Positions 1 to 14,561 are shown, counted from the stretch's first letter. The stretch is DNA of 64,000 nt from Glossina fuscipes (GCF_014805625.2 NW_023998415.1:46175471-46239470); one strand, 5' to 3'. Made by a program: numbers and translations. Notes: generated from the sequence alone by a model not told the origin.

Positions 1-3000
1 TTTTTTTTTTTTTCTTTTTTGGTTTTTTTTGTTTTTACTGTTTCTCACACACATGATTCCAGAGTGATTTTAACTGCCACACGTTTCACTGTTCATTTGC
101 AAGAGCTACCAGTAAGCAACTACTGTTTGTTGTTGCTTCCGTTTCATGCCGTTATTAGGGCTAAAGTTTTGAACCCTTATTGTTGCTGTTGTAGTTAGTT
201 GTTGTTGTCTGCATATATGTTATTTGTAAGCTGCTGCATGTTACTGTTCCGATCTGTTTTTTTTTTTTTTTGGTTGCCTGTCAAACTTAAAATTGCAGCT
301 GCCACTTGTTGCAATTCTCGGGTCTGTCTCGACGCGCCATACCTTAAATAATGCGCTCGCGGTAGTTCTTTGCTTTTCTGTTATTTTTAGTCCGTTTGCA
401 TTTACAGCGCAATTCAGTGATTTGTTGCCATTGTTGCTGGCGTCGTTGTTGTTTGTTACTGCCATTGCCACTGTTATGTTATGCTGTGTTGTGTGATTTT
501 AACTGCTTTAATGCGCATTTATTTAGATGCTCTTTGGCACGCAATTATCGTGTTTATCTTCGTTCTTTTTTTTTTTTTTTGGTTTTTTTTTCTTTTTTTT
601 TTTTGCATCTTTCCAACTCTTAACATAATTTCGTTTAATTTTATTTTTTATTGTGGGATAAAGTTCACAAGACAACCATGTGAAGTGTAAAGCTTTTAAA
701 GCACATTGACTTGAATTTGGGAAGAATGTTAAAGGAACTGTGATGGTTTCGTGGTGTCATATGGGAAATCAAATCCCATCTCTCCTCCTCACCCCGTGTA
801 CAATGGTGCCTTTCGTATAACTGCCACTTCGATATATTTATGTCCATCAGGCACGAACCTACCAGATGTGTTAAACTCTTTGCATCAATTTAGAGATAGG
901 CATCGGAGACCCCTACAGTACATACTTGACCAGCGTAAAGTTCTAAATTGATTTAGTTTCTTCTTGGTCTTCGTCCTCTTCATTTAAGATTGAGCTTACA
1001 GTCCAATCATTAATTCGCATATGCGGGCAGAAGCTTTCAGACCTTGTCTGGAGGCTTTCAGCAGCGTAGACCGAAGGGAACATTCTTAAGCATCAGAAAA
1101 CCGTATTGTGTGCTATGCTTATGCAATGTTCCACCAAAAACGCTTTCTCGACGTTCTTACAGATCTTCTCAGTTCTTTGACTGCATGCCGGCCTTCTATG
1201 TCAACATCCGTATTGTCCTTATGTGCACGTGTCTCCAGTACAAATGTTGTACGAAAATAAAAATGACTTATCAAGCAATTAAGTAGTTTAATAAAATCAT
1301 TCGGATCGCAAAGCATTATCGCGTCATATCGTGTATTGCCCTTCCTTTGGAACAACCTACTTGCAATAGTCTTTCCTATCGTACTACTTTTGATTTGATC
1401 GTACACAAGCACCAGCTTCAAGAAACAGTGTACTTGTCTACAATTCTTCCTGATCATTACCGCGTTTGCGCACATGTATGCGCACTTCCCCCGAATACTG
1501 AGTCAAAGATGGAGGAAAAAAAAATGCAACAATCATGCGACACTAACACTAATAATAAGCATAAATTTAAAGCTTCTTTAAGAAGCCTATACCATCCAAG
1601 TCTTGAAAATATTTTCTTGCAAATCTTACCTTAACAAATAATGTTTGTCACACGTCAAAATGAATATAAAATGGCCGGCAAGTTACTCAAAAAATTATTT
1701 TCCATGCAAATGGAAAAAGGCTTCTTTGCTTCTATGGTATAAAAGCAATTGTGTCCCCAAAATACTGACTTGATGTGGATATTTTCATCATATTCACACC
1801 ATTGGGGGCATGTGGGAGCTTTTCGAAAATATCAAAAGATCCGGCCGTAGCGGCCAATTGTAGTTTTCAGCTAACTTGGGATCTTGCGCAGAGATAGTAA
1901 ACTGATTTTTTTGAAGAAACCAAAAAAAAAAAAACAACTTCGTGTACAACAACTATATACTGTCGTTGGTGAAATTCGTTGAATAAGCTCTTTTGAGTGA
2001 CATATTTTTTGAGTATTTTCCCTTACTCCACCTGTGAATTTGCAATTCAATAGAGCATATTTTTAATATTAACAATTGCTAGTGAGTTTTAATATCCTCT
2101 CTTAGGTAAAGTGAATGGATTTCAAAACGAAACTGTACTGCGAAACAGCTTTGGTTAGGCTATTAGAGATCCGATAACGGAAACAAAAACAATAATGCAC
2201 GGCAGGAAAGAGCAGATTTGATGGTTAATTTTTTCGTACGATCGATATACGAGAAAATATATGGGTGAATTCTATCAAAATATTTTTTCAAATACGAATT
2301 TTTGATAAATAAAAATGATTAATTAAAACAAAGCAAAAATCTGATATGCATAAATAAAAAAATATGGTTGTTTAACACACCAAACTTAATCTTATTGCCT
2401 GCTCTTTTTTTTCTCTCTTTTTTTTTTTTTTTTCTTCTTTCGTCGATTAATCCTCATGCATATCGTATTACACAACATTAATTTAAAGAAGAGTTCATTG
2501 ACATTCATATGCCATACGAGAGATCCTAAGAAACCTTTACAAAAAAACAAATGAAAAATTTTATAAAAAAAAAAAAAAAAAAAAAAGAATTAATGAAAAA
2601 ATATCTGACCAAGAAAGCGAAAAAAAAGATAAAAAAACAAAAAAAAAAAAAAAAAAAAATATTTAAATATTTCTCAGAATTCCAAGTTTTATAAGATATG
2701 CGCCCACATCAACAACAAACGATTAAATCCGTGAAACGACTAAACAAATTGAAGAAATTCATTTGGAAACAAGTAGAAACACCATGGTCAAGACAAGATC
2801 AACCATTAAATACTCTACATCACTTCACCTAATACCATTTACTTACATTTACCTTTTCCGTAGAAAATACTTGTGACCATGTGTAAAGGCACATAGGAGC
2901 CTCGGTACGACAGAGAGTGGATTTGGTCTAAATTTAATAGAGATCATTTTTTTTTGTTTTTTTTTTTTTTTTTTTTTTTTCTTAACAACTTATTCTTCAA

Positions 3001-6000
3001 TTATTTTTGTCATAAAATGCTAGAAATTATTCCTTGTTGTCATAAGACCTATTACACTGCGCTAAGGTCAAGAAAATATATCACCTGGGTACAAATTGTT
3101 TAAAGAGAATTTTTCTGTCAAATCACTCTTATAAGAAATTAGATATGATTGACAAATAAATAATGGGATGGCTACGCAAGAATTGACTGGTCCAAGCAAA
3201 TTTTCAAGATGTTCAGATAACGATATTCTCAAAAGAAGACATTGTATGCCCAGTGATTGTTTAAACGATCTGTCAGCGTCAGCATATTAAATTTAATCAA
3301 AATATGTGTCGGAAAAGGTTAAGGGCGCAGACGGGACAAGAACAGACGCAAGACAAAGATAGACACGAAAGGTGAATCCAACTTAAGTTCTTCTGAGTAC
3401 TGCACAAAAACAGCTACAACAAGGCGGACAGAAGTTACAATACAAGCTTTGAAATGACCTTTGAACCGAGAAGAAAGATCGCAATTATTTTTTATGAACC
3501 AATAGCATATATTAATGCACTAATTAGTACAAATGAATAACTTATCTAAAGCTTTGTTGATTTTAAAGCACAGTTATAAACGGCAAGCTGTTAATACCTA
3601 ACGCCACTATCATCACGGGCAATTAAATCTATATGTCTCGAATTTCACATTTTTTTGGTGAAACTACGGGCGAACGGATTCAACAAGTAAGATTTCCCAA
3701 ATTCATTTTTGCTCAAGAATCCAAACATATATTAAATTATTGCATATAATTCATACTTATCAGTGAAGAGCGTAGCTCTCATTGTTCAATGTAAAATTCT
3801 GAATTATTTTAACTATATGCCGAACTCTTGATGCTCCCCAATCAAGATAGGGATACACGTTGGTTAATTAATTGCGAGAATGATGGCAACTTGTAAGTTC
3901 ACACGCGTTCAGTTAGCGTTTTCATTGCATATTGCTATTGGATCTTAGTCAATAATCCGCCTACTATTTTAAAATCAATATAATACAAGTCATATTTATC
4001 CGTTTTGTTGCTGTTGAAATTTTTAAAAATTAACTTTTACAAAAGAGCAAAAGTGAAAATATCTTAAGATCTTTGCCAGATATGTGTCCCGTAAATAACT
4101 CATTAAAATCGGTATTTATATAGTGTTACCATTGGATTGAAGAAATGAATAAACCTTTTGTCGCTATTGATAAAATGGTTATTTATATGAAAAGAATTTC
4201 AAATCAACAAGTGTTTGCGTTTAAATTGGAATAATTAAAGAACGAGTTATGAAGAAACAGAAGAGATGAGATGAACAAATTTAAATACAGTGAAAGAAGC
4301 CCTTAACACAAAACAGAGGAATTCAAATCACTTAACTTGAGAGAAAACGAAGGAAAAAAAAAAATAAATAAATAAATAAATAAAAATGAAAATGAAATTA
4401 ATTTAAATTTCACATGCAGGCAATCAGATACAGGCACGTACACGCTCATATATATGTAAATATATATATATATATATATGTATACATCCAATATACATAA
4501 ATACGTACGCTGAGATGAATCATTTGATAAGTTATACCTGAGCACTTGTTTGTTAGTTAATGTTCCTTCTCTTTGACTATAGGCATTAAGTTAAACATTG
4601 AGACACAAGAACTCTTCAAGCTCGGCACGCAGGTCTACAAATCACGCTGTTTGTATATAAACATTATTAAGTTTTTCCTTTCATCATCAATAACCACAAA
4701 AACAACAACAACAACAAAAAAACAAAAAAAAAATTAAAACAAAAGGCAATAACAATAACGATGACGGTGACGGTGACGGTGACGGTTACGTCTACGACAA
4801 CGACCGATGGCAAAACACTAATCTTTATAAGGCATTAATACAATATTTCTTACGTGCATACTATATAAGTAGCAAAGCGGATCTAACAAGGCATATATAG
4901 GTTTACATGAGAAATGCATTTTAGGGATAATGTGCGTGTCTACGCACAAGATGATAATGAAAATTAAATTGTTTACCTAATATTTGGTTTAAAAAGTTAT
5001 GTTTATACTGTCTTCCCATCTCATACCCCCAGCTATTGTTTGTTTGTCATTCGTAATGAGTTCTAAACACGTTATTCTTGTGTTCGATGTCGTGTTAAAG
5101 GTTGATAAAGCATGAAATTTAACAAATAAAGGCATTAATGAAATAACTCGATCAGGATTTATTAACGAAATGAACAACAATCTTAAATAAGATCGAAAGG
5201 TATATCAACAACAAAAACAAAAACAATTCCTGAATGCTTATGTTCCATGAAATTCTTTGCATAAACTCCTTAAACAAAAGAAAATAAAAAAAAAAAAAGA
5301 GAAAAAAGAGAAAAAAGATAATAACAACAATAATAATAATACAAAAAAGAAAACCGGGCTTGTAAATTAAAAGCTCGACCGGATTAAGTAACCTTCATAA
5401 GCGCGAATCATATCAACAAAATATGATATCGAAAGTTATTATAATTATAATGTGTGCTTAGTGTGCATGGGCGAGACTTTGGTAAAGAAAAAAGAGAAAA
5501 ATAATGTTAAATAACATGAGAATAGATGTATAAATATGTACTGATTTTTCCTCCTTCAAATCGAGTAAGTGAAGGATAACTAACTTTCCTGTAAGAAGTA
5601 TGCATAAGTTCTCCACATTTCATGGCAAGACAGGACGCAACATCTGGTAACGGCGTGAATTGAAAAAAATTACTACCAGGCATATAAACAAGTCGTTACT
5701 GGATGTTCTACGGGATAACCAACGTTGATCCAAAGGTACTTGTCAAACTCGTGTCACTGGCCCCTTTGCAAGAAATATCTTCAAGGATCGTAGTTTTCGA
5801 AGACTTACCGCCAATGCTCGGCAAATATGAAAAGTGTTCGCTTTCCTGTTTTACTAGAAGCGTAAGGCTGCATCCACCGAAACAGGTGAAGAAAACTGAA
5901 CACGATACAATTTCGGAAGTGAGAAAAAAAAACACCATTATGCAGGTAGAGAGAAATCCTATATAACAGTGAAGTCGATTCGCCGCCAAATAAATAAACG

Positions 6001-6339
6001 CCCGTCCCTCACTGATAGGGATAATATAGAAAGCGGGTAAGAAAATTATATTCACCCATTGCCAAATCTACGTACGTACCTACACAATCTTTGCAACACA
6101 AATAAAAAAGAAATTTTCCGATGGTCTAGGGCATCCGATGGACGCATGTAATTTTTTCATTTTTCTACCATTACTACATGGTCATCCACAGATTGCATTT
6201 TCAAAATTCTATTATTATTTCCGGTGCAGTTTTCTATGAATGAACGTAAAGCCTCAAAAAAAAAAAATAAATTAAAAGAGGTCGTTACAGTTTATGTTGC
6301 ATTGTATATGTATGCTCGGTATATCAAACTGAAACTCGA
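1..6339. other. AT-rich DNA with no supported gene
   Basis: The stretch holds poly(T) runs (1-30, 570-604, 2,403-2,440, 2,949-2,980), poly(A) runs (2,564-2,586, 2,638-2,659) and a TA array near 4,458-4,479. Two non-simple blocks with overlapping frames on both strands are at 1,040-1,640 (118 codons on minus, 1,475-1,119, containing RRSVRTSRKRFWWNIA) and 5,640-6,060 (115 codons on minus, 87 on plus). I recognise no domain in either and see no splice-site pattern that would make an exon chain. Confidence 0.6.
4763..4786. repeat. (GACGGT)4 hexanucleotide repeat
   Basis: Four perfect units, GC-rich against an AT-rich background, followed by ttacgtctacgacaacgacc. Confidence 0.9.
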
Positions 6340-6510
6340 TAACCTAATTTTTACGACCGAGGCAATGATTAGCACAGACATTACGCAGATCGGCAAACGG
6401 ACAGATGGAGAGACGAAGTGACCGAGATGCTTATGTGGATTCCGATATTAATAATGATCAGGAATATGTGTACTTTATGGAAACTGTGAAGCTTCCTTCT
6501 ACTTGCTGGG
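6340..6510 (+). repeat. Dispersed repeat family V, copy 1
   Basis: It contains acagacattacgcagat (6,374-6,390) then a gacaga-rich run, aatatgtgtactttatgg and gaagcttccttctac. Fly intergenic repeats often show a gacagac run followed by such a tactttatgg word. The 17-mer recurs exactly at 15,897-15,913. The 65-codon frame over the start is not a gene. Confidence 0.6.
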
Positions 6511-7289
6511 CCTTCATCCCGCATTGGCACAGTAAACTCTTATGAATAATTTAAAATACGTAAATCAGTTTTTATATAGATTCCCTGATAATGGCTCCAT
6601 TATAGCAACTTGGAATGAAAAGCAAGTCCACTAAATTCGCGTCACGTAGGACTAATTGATGGAAAGGTTTTCGTAAAAAGTCAGCCCTTATATGACAACA
6701 ACAGGTAATTTTTAATACTTTATCATGAAAATGAACCGAGAAAAGTACTGAACAGTTGAAGAGTCTCTCATATATATAACGTCTCACTTGAAAAGTATGC
6801 CTTCGCATCGGGGCAAATTATAAAAAATATTTTACTATGTATTTATTATGCTTTTATTATAGAAATTGTGGAATTTTTTAGGAGAAAAATTGAAGCAATT
6901 TTTATTTAATAGTCGAAGGTATGTGTGTGCGTGTATTTGTATATAGTGAAAAAAAAAATTCGAAATATTTTTTCCGCAATAATTTAAACGAATAAAAGTG
7001 AATCGGTTGGAAGTTTTACGCCGCTTAAGTGACTATTTGGATATTCTATCAAAGAGAAAGGATTAGAATGATTTTTTTTTATTTTATATTTTTTATTTAT
7101 TTATTTTTTTTTATAATAATAATTAATCAAATCTGCCAAAATCTGTACAAAACAATTAATTAATGACAAAATAATCAATAATAGTTTATGGAAAGGTTAA
7201 TTTTCAATTGAATTTAAATTCCGCACAACTTGAAAATTGATATGAGCTATGATAACCGATACAGCAGCTTCAGCAAATAGCAAGCAAAT

Positions 7290-7350
7290 AGGCAAGAGAC
7301 AACAGGCAACAGGCAACAGGCAACAAGCAACAGAGAACAGACAACAGACA
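7290..7350. repeat. CAACAGG-type short tandem repeat
   Basis: Degenerate units of caacaggcaac and acagacaac lie in a row. A similar composition recurs at 22,609-22,730 and 53,640-53,705 in purine/C-rich CAGCAAC forms. Confidence 0.8.
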
Positions 7351-8041
7351 ACAAACATCGTATCGCGTCTAGTAACTGTCAACCGGCTTGGCCAATAACA
7401 TTTGAACTAAAGTCAAGTTGAAAGCAGCGGCAACAGTTTAATTTTGCTTGCTAGCTGATAATGTTGCCACCAACGCCGCCGCCGCCACCACCACCACCAC
7501 CACTTCCACCTCTATAGCCACCGCCTCAGAGAACATTGAAAATTGAAATTGTTGGCATGTGAGTAGCGAGCACCGAGAGATCAATATACCTTTATATAAA
7601 CACAAATTACTTTTGACGATTGATCTTCGACAATAGGAACAACAAAAGCAACAACATTGAATATTGAATTGGTCACAAGACACGAAGAAGATCAAAAGGT
7701 TACTTATAGAGTATAATGCGAGAGACTATAAGACTCTCGATACGCGAATACTGATTATCTGTCTATCCATCTATTTGTGTCTGTACATATGTACACTTGG
7801 CTATCTGTTGCCAAGATGGTAAATATTGCTTAAATATCTGGCAATGTTTTTGTTTTTCCTTTATTTTTATTTGTTATTTTTTGTTTTTCTTCTTTTCCTA
7901 CACATTTTCTCAATAAGTTCTAGACAAGCACTTAGATTCGCTTTAATGATGGCTTTGTTAGACTCAACCCATGCCAGGCAAGCTTTTGCTGCCATCGTAT
8001 ATACTTTTAATATTAGTCGTACATGTATGTGCATGTAAGTA

Positions 8042-8050
8042 TGCAAGCAT

Positions 8051-8082
<32 letters not shown>
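8042..8082. repeat. (GCAA)n microsatellite
   Basis: About nine gcaa units, with gcatgcaagcatgc forms at both ends. Confidence 0.9.
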
Positions 8083-9564
8083 GCATGTCGCCACTTGAAA
8101 CTTACACTATGATAATATCAACCGCATCAACGGCAGTTTGAATCTTACAGTTGACTGTCCGTCTCTCTAACATTGTTTAGATATTTTATGAGGTTTGCAA
8201 TTGCTTCGGTCAAAAGTTCATTGTGGAAAATGTGCGGAGATTTTTTGGTTATGAATACATTGGGTGCGATTACTACTGCATATGCTGGCGGCCAATGCTC
8301 GGACAGACGGACAAGGCGGATATCTCTCTCTAGTTTTTGTTTTAGCTTTGTTTTGTCTTCTTTATATTCTTCTCTTGGCTTCATTAATAGCTTTGTTCCG
8401 CCATTAGTGTATTTTCCGTGTCTATATTCTGTTAAGATCTCTTAATCACTGTCATCAGGCATGCTGAGCAGCCGTTATGACAATGGTGTAGCCAATGTAA
8501 TTGACCATTAATTAAAGTCATGTTTTTTTTTGTTTTTTTTTTTTTTTTTTGTCCACTTTAAAAGTAAACATCAATGAGCAGTCTACTAAATCTGTCATTG
8601 TATACGTAACTGAGTGAATTACTCTTATGCGATCCATTTAGTCTAACATATTATCATTACGAAAAAAGAGAAGGTTTTTTTTGCTATTTATTTATTTATC
8701 TTACTTTTCCGAGTTTCGTGCTTAACATCAGAAGTCATCAAAAAAAAAAAAAAAACTATTTTACTTCGACGAGAGTAGGCGTACTCTTCAGATTTTTTGA
8801 CGTCTTCCGATGTCAGAGAGGTTTACAACTTCCTAGAGACAAAGTTCAATTTGTAAACTATCCGCTGTGATATATTGACTTAAACTTCAAGGGGAGTCGC
8901 TTCTCTTCTCCGACAATTATGTTAATTGCAAAACGTTTCCAAGATTGGATGCACAGTTTTAAGAAAGCATCACTCAGCTGATAGGAACTTGATTGAAAGA
9001 CAATTCATTTTAAAATTTCTCCGACTGATTTTTTGTTATCTTCGTTAAGACTTGTCAACTTTCTACTCTAATCAATTCGGTCCATTCATTGTCCGCTTAA
9101 ACGGATACCAAGAGATGCCTTTTGTCGCTTTGCGACTAACCTATTTGTTTCTTATTTAATATAATGGACTTGGGCTTTCAACGTAAATGAATCTCAATTT
9201 TCAATTGATTATTATGTAGAGTCTTGCAGAGTTTATGTAAACTCTCTGCAATATTTTCTTGTAACAAATAATTCAGTAATAAAGTGGTCTTTATTAGTGA
9301 ATAAGAAAATGATTAGAGAGGGGAGGACGCTAATGAGAGTTGTAAGGATTGTCAAAAAGGTGGTAAAACTATAAAACGAGGCGTTGGTGTTAAAAATTTT
9401 AATAAGAGATAAATTTCATTTTTAATATAAAGACAGTTGATTGGGTTTAACTATTTATTAAAGGAGGCTATGTACATTTTTATACTCATCATTGAAAACT
9501 GGGAGATATACTCAGTTCTTTGTAATGTTTGCAATACCCATAGGGAAGTTGCAGAGATTTCAGC

Positions 9565-9567
<3 letters not shown>

Positions 9568-9603
<36 letters not shown>
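9568..9603. repeat. (TA)n microsatellite
   Basis: Uninterrupted TA run of about 18 units. Confidence 0.95.
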
Positions 9604-9605
<2 letters not shown>

Positions 9606-9649
9606 CTGATCAGCTGAATCAATTTAGATATGTGTGTATGTCAGTATGG

Positions 9650-9795
9650 GTGTGCGTTCTTAACCCTTTTCTGATTGCTACAGTTAATCTATCGATTTCA
9701 AATTCGGCAGAAGCACTCTAAATTCTTGCATGTAAGAGCATATTGAAAATGGGCCCAGTTGGTAAAACCACACGCATCCAGTAAAACGTAAAATG
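9650..9795 (+). repeat. Dispersed repeat family U, copy 1
   Basis: The part ctatcgatttcaaattcggc followed by aaattcttgca (9,720-9,730) and tattgaaaatgggcc aligns with 60,816-60,934. The shared order and spacing point to one dispersed repeat. The left edge abuts a TA microsatellite. Confidence 0.65.
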
Positions 9796-11945
9796 AAAGC
9801 AAATTTTTGGGTTCTTGGCCATTAGTTAAAACTACACTTTATATATTTCATATTTCTTGGGCCCGCACTGAAATTCGAGATCTATCGAACTATTTTCCCG
9901 GATACTTATTCATAAACTTCTGGCTTCCCTTATACATATCGTTTTGATTACTCCAAACTAATGCTGTCAGTTAGTTATCTTATGTAATTTGTCTTCCTAA
10001 TCCCAAACTTTATTTGTAATCACAAAATTCAATATAGGATGTGAACTGTATATAGTATGAAGTACGAAATAAGGAAAGAGTTATTAAAAAATTTGGTACG
10101 CCATTAAAAATAGACTTGGGTTTGCTGCAAGCTGGCAGCTCTTTTAAAATTCACGCAAAACTTAAAACAAAATAAAACTTTCATTAATTGTTGTTGTTGT
10201 TGCTTGATTTATTCATAAGTTCATTACTCTTCCAATTCATATTTTTCACGTGTCAACTGTCCTCCCGAATATCTGGTTTAATGTCCTTCGAAGCTTACTC
10301 TGATTAATTACTTGTTCAGACTTTCATTAGCCGATCTTTCAGGAAATGATGGACCTACTGTTTGAAATTGTTTGCATTACATTACATTAACAACATATTT
10401 TGAATTCTTATCGTTATATTTATTATGAAATTTTATCGCGATTATTCAGAAGTACAAACGAAAGACCAGCAAGTCTAGTTTAGGTTATCGCTCAGGCATA
10501 AGAATGTCATTAAAATAAAAATAAATTTCATTTTCATTCCTTTTTTTTTTTGACAATAAAGCGGAAAGTTTTCAACTGAATCTTAAACATGAGGTCAGAA
10601 CAAAAAAAAAAAAGAAGAAAACTGACAAAATAAATAATGTAAGAAATTCACTGTAAAATAAGCTAATCAGTGTTTATACATTTAATGTATTCTTTCATTC
10701 ATTCATTCGTTCGTTCGCTTATTTATACAATGGAAAGAATTGATTATGAAAACCGTAAAGAAAAAGAAAAAAAAAAAAAAAAATGCATACACAAGTGTAC
10801 GAATATCTGAAAGAAGGAAAAATTTTTTTTAAAAATTTCTTAATGTGTTGTCGTCATACGTCAGTTAAGATTTCGTTTAAATTCCGAGTTAGTTAAGTGA
10901 TAAGAAAATTGTCGCCTTTATCGAGCTGCATATGCTTAACTTATTCATATTCAACAAGTGTGCGTGATTGTTTGGTTTTTATGAATATTTACTTGAAATT
11001 TTTTTTTTTTTTTTTTTCTTTTGTGTTTTCAGGAATAAGCACTTGTGTGTGTATGGCACAAGGGCGACCTCAAAGCAAGATCACTTCATATAGTACTCGT
11101 ATTACTCATATGTTTCAAAGTGTTTGTGTTGTGTTGTGTTTATGAAGTTCATAATCTTGGGTCTCGCGCGTATATGTATATATTAAATTACATACACATC
11201 CATGCATACACATTAAAATTTCCTGAGCTCTCGATACGTTCATAAGTCTACCGCAAAATAACGATCAACGTTTTCAAGCATTACACCGCCACGGCCTCGT
11301 ATTACAGATTTGTGTAAAAAAGTCACGTTTATGTTTTTTTTTTTTTTTTTTTTTTTTTCTTTGGTTTCTACATTTAAAACGATATCAAGTACTTGTTATA
11401 TGCATGCACATGTACGTACACAAGCTATGTTGTCCACTATATGACCCTAATTTCATCAATCGTCTGACCAAACGACCGACCACGTCTTGTGGTTGATACT
11501 GTGTATATTTCTGTGCATGTATATGTATGTGTGTGTGTGTGTTACGTTAAAGGTTCTCATGAGGATTCAGTTATTGTTTATTACTGCTTGCAATCAAGTG
11601 GCGTTGTTTTTTCTTTTTTTTTTTTTTCTTATTTGTTTTTTTCTTGAAGCGACTTTTATGACCCATTCACTGATATGAATATTATTGACATTGCACAGCA
11701 AGTTTAGTTTATTTCGAATCGTATTTCGTGATAGAGAGTTTTGAATTTTTTCTTTTTTATATATTCTTCCTAGTAATCAGTTTCAGATAATATATATTTA
11801 GAGAGTTTAACTAAAGTGTTATTAAAAACTCTTCCAAAAAATTCCTTAACTGTAATATGAGATTTGAAAAATTTATAATTTCTATAGGCTTCATCGCTTA
11901 TTTCATTTTGCGTGATGAGGCCAATAAGTATTAATTTAGAGTTCT

Positions 11946-11948
<3 letters not shown>

Positions 11949-12011
<63 letters not shown>
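11949..12011. repeat. (CT)n microsatellite, interrupted
   Basis: Two CT arrays separated by ttcttttt, about 62 bp in total. Confidence 0.95.
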
Positions 12012-12015
<4 letters not shown>

Positions 12016-12769
12016 GCATTATTATATTGTATATAAAAATGTATGTGAGTTTCTTCTCGTATAATTTCTATTAACTAGTCTAACAACTAAGCAACTAATT
12101 AACTGAATGTGAGAAAACATTTCAAGTTCAGTTTAATTTAAACTAAAACTTTTTCTAATGTTTTTTCATTTATTTATTTTAATTATATATTTGTTGACAT
12201 TGTAGTGATATTATTAAAAGATTCAAATCAATTCATATATAAATTATTTCTGTAAAGACAAATACTGGTTACATATTAACGCAAAGACATGCGACATATG
12301 CAGAAGGAAAATGCCGTAAATATTTTACCAGATATCTTTGCAGAAATTTCAATCTTCTAAGCGTTCCTCATTCAGCCGATGGAAAATATATCAATAGTTT
12401 CAAGACAACAACCGTTCTTGTGTGCAACTTTCAGATAGCAATTTTCGAGATACTTTGATAACATTTGACGCACCAACCTTTTTTTGGCCAAAACAGAGTA
12501 CAGCTTTAATGCAAATCGATTGGATGCGATCACTTTGATGGACGCTTCTCAGATAATGTATTATTTTGAAGAAGTTGAGAGAAATTTTTGCGATTTTCAA
12601 AGTTTCTCGAAAAAAATCTCCAAGCAATAAAATTTCTATATATATTAAATTGATGTAAAATATTTGGATCGGATAGACCTATTTTGTCAATCCTCTCCCA
12701 TATATTCGTTCCTACAGAAATCTCGTCAAAATGTCCTAAAAATTTCGGCCGGCACGTTGAACGCAAGAA

Positions 12770-12860
12770 AACGAAGCAGACAGACGGACAAACAGATTAA
12801 GAAAATGATTCGCACGAAAACTTGATATACCTTTGTACCAGACGTAGTGTACAGTATAAA
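12770..12860 (+). repeat. Gacaga-type repeat tail
   Basis: The run gcagacagacggacaaacag is followed by ttgatatacctttgtaccag and a short AT-rich end. It resembles the right ends of the other gacaga-type repeats here in layout but not closely in sequence. The preceding 400 bp (12,350-12,770) is non-simple and may be the body of the same old repeat. Two overlapping minus-strand frames there show no domain. Confidence 0.35.
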
Positions 12861-13165
12861 AATTGGGCTATTGACCAGCGTAACATGAGTATTCATTTAT
12901 TTCTCTATTTGATTAATTAATGTTAAGGTACATCAAGTTTTCGATCTCTCGAATCAGAGAAGTATTCCATTTGGAACAATTAACCCTACGGACATTGTAC
13001 AATCACCTATAGAACAGAATATCAATACAATATATTATTTTATCAAAACTACTAGGCTCAATATCTAATGTACTTTAATAAATTAGAGCCGATACCCTGA
13101 GTTGCTAGTGGTCAATGTCTTTTTTTTAGTCTAAGAATTTATTTCATTAGTCTAAAATTATATTA

Positions 13166-13167
<2 letters not shown>

Positions 13168-13200
<33 letters not shown>
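13168..13200. repeat. (TAA)n microsatellite
   Basis: About eleven TAA units. Confidence 0.95.
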
Positions 13201-13201
<1 letters not shown>

Positions 13202-13840
13202 TTTTCTAAACTACCCCCAAGGGTTACCCCCCTTATGATGACGTTTTAAAACTTTTCTAAGAAATAAAAAAACAGCACCACTTATAAAGTCATATCTTAT
13301 ACTTTCTTAAATGCTATTTAAAAGGTCAGAGACTCTTTTCCACTACTAGGTGCAACTCTGCAGTAATAACTTATCAACTGTTAGATAGTCTGTTCAATTT
13401 TAATCACAATTGTCTACAAGTTAACCTCATTTGACATTTTGACAGTATCGGAGAGTCTAACGTATCCTTTCTTTCGTTTTCTTTATCGTGATTATCTCGT
13501 ATATATAAATAACAGACAGTTCGCAGCAATTACGGTTAATATCGCTCAATAATTATTTTTTATCTTCGATTATTGTTATATTGAAAATAAGACACGAGCA
13601 AACTGAGCAAACAAAAAATAAAAGCCTTAAGTTAAACATAATAACAATTCTTTTATATATGTAATGCAAACACAATGGTTGCGTGTTATAAATGTACAAT
13701 TGGAACACAGATATGTGTATATATATATTTATATATATGTAATAAAGATGCAGCCTTTGCTCCATACAAATATTTGGGTTAATTGAAATTAAATTGATTT
13801 TGAGTTCTTTGATATTAATAACGTTTACCCAGAAAAGCAA

Positions 13841-13884
13841 TAGTAGTAGTAGTAGTATTAGTAGTAGTAGTAGTAGTAGTAGTA
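13841..13884. repeat. (TAG)n microsatellite
   Basis: TAG units with one TAT interruption. A second TAG array is at 61,627-61,657. Confidence 0.95.
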
Positions 13885-14561
13885 GCAGCAGTTGTAGTCA
13901 AGCAAACAAATATTCATGTATGCTGTCGAGTTAAACGGGTTTCTGATTGATGGTAAGACATTTATTGAAATGAAACCATCACTTTTTATTATTATAGTTT
14001 ATATGTTTATGTTTATGAATATTTAATATAATGTATAATGCTATGGTTGTTATTGCTTTTCTTGTTGCATTGGAATTCTTCGCCTTATTAAGATTCTAAT
14101 AGAATGAACCCGTATAGCATGCACGTGCACCAGCACGTAAAGTAATTTATTTTAATTTAAAAAAATATATATTTTTCAATTTAGCTCCGCATCATTTTCA
14201 TCTGAATGAATATTTATTAAGGTCTAGTGATTTATAGATCATTAAAAGACACGAAGCAAATATTTTGAAAATAATTACAGATAAACTTTAGGAAAGCAAC
14301 ATATTATACATATTGCAATGCAAATTTACTTTAATAAAAACATTTCTATTTTTCTGCTAAACATTATGCTGCGGCAGTATAATCGCACTCTAGAAATTAC
14401 TTTATTCGATTCGTGATCTGTTTCAGTTATAAAAAAAAAATATCTCAAACCAGCAGCAAATAATGAACCGATTACTATTAATTACCTTGCGGCAAAGCGA
14501 CCAAAACAAAATTTAGTTTGTCTTGAATGAGAAACAACATTAATTGATCCAACTAATTGTA

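Larger units (their letters stand above)
6511..14561. other. Unannotated AT-rich DNA between repeats, no supported gene
   Basis: Besides the listed repeats, there is a block of overlapping opposite-strand frames at 8,145-8,445 (79 codons on minus, 90 on plus) with no recognised domain. A (CCG/CCA)n-like run is at 7,475-7,505. There are many A/T runs of 12-25 bp. I see no promoter-exon arrangement. Confidence 0.55.

Noticed and set aside
7281..7345. CRISPR-like array of short repeats
   Set aside because: The units are a contiguous degenerate microsatellite with no spacers, in a eukaryotic context.
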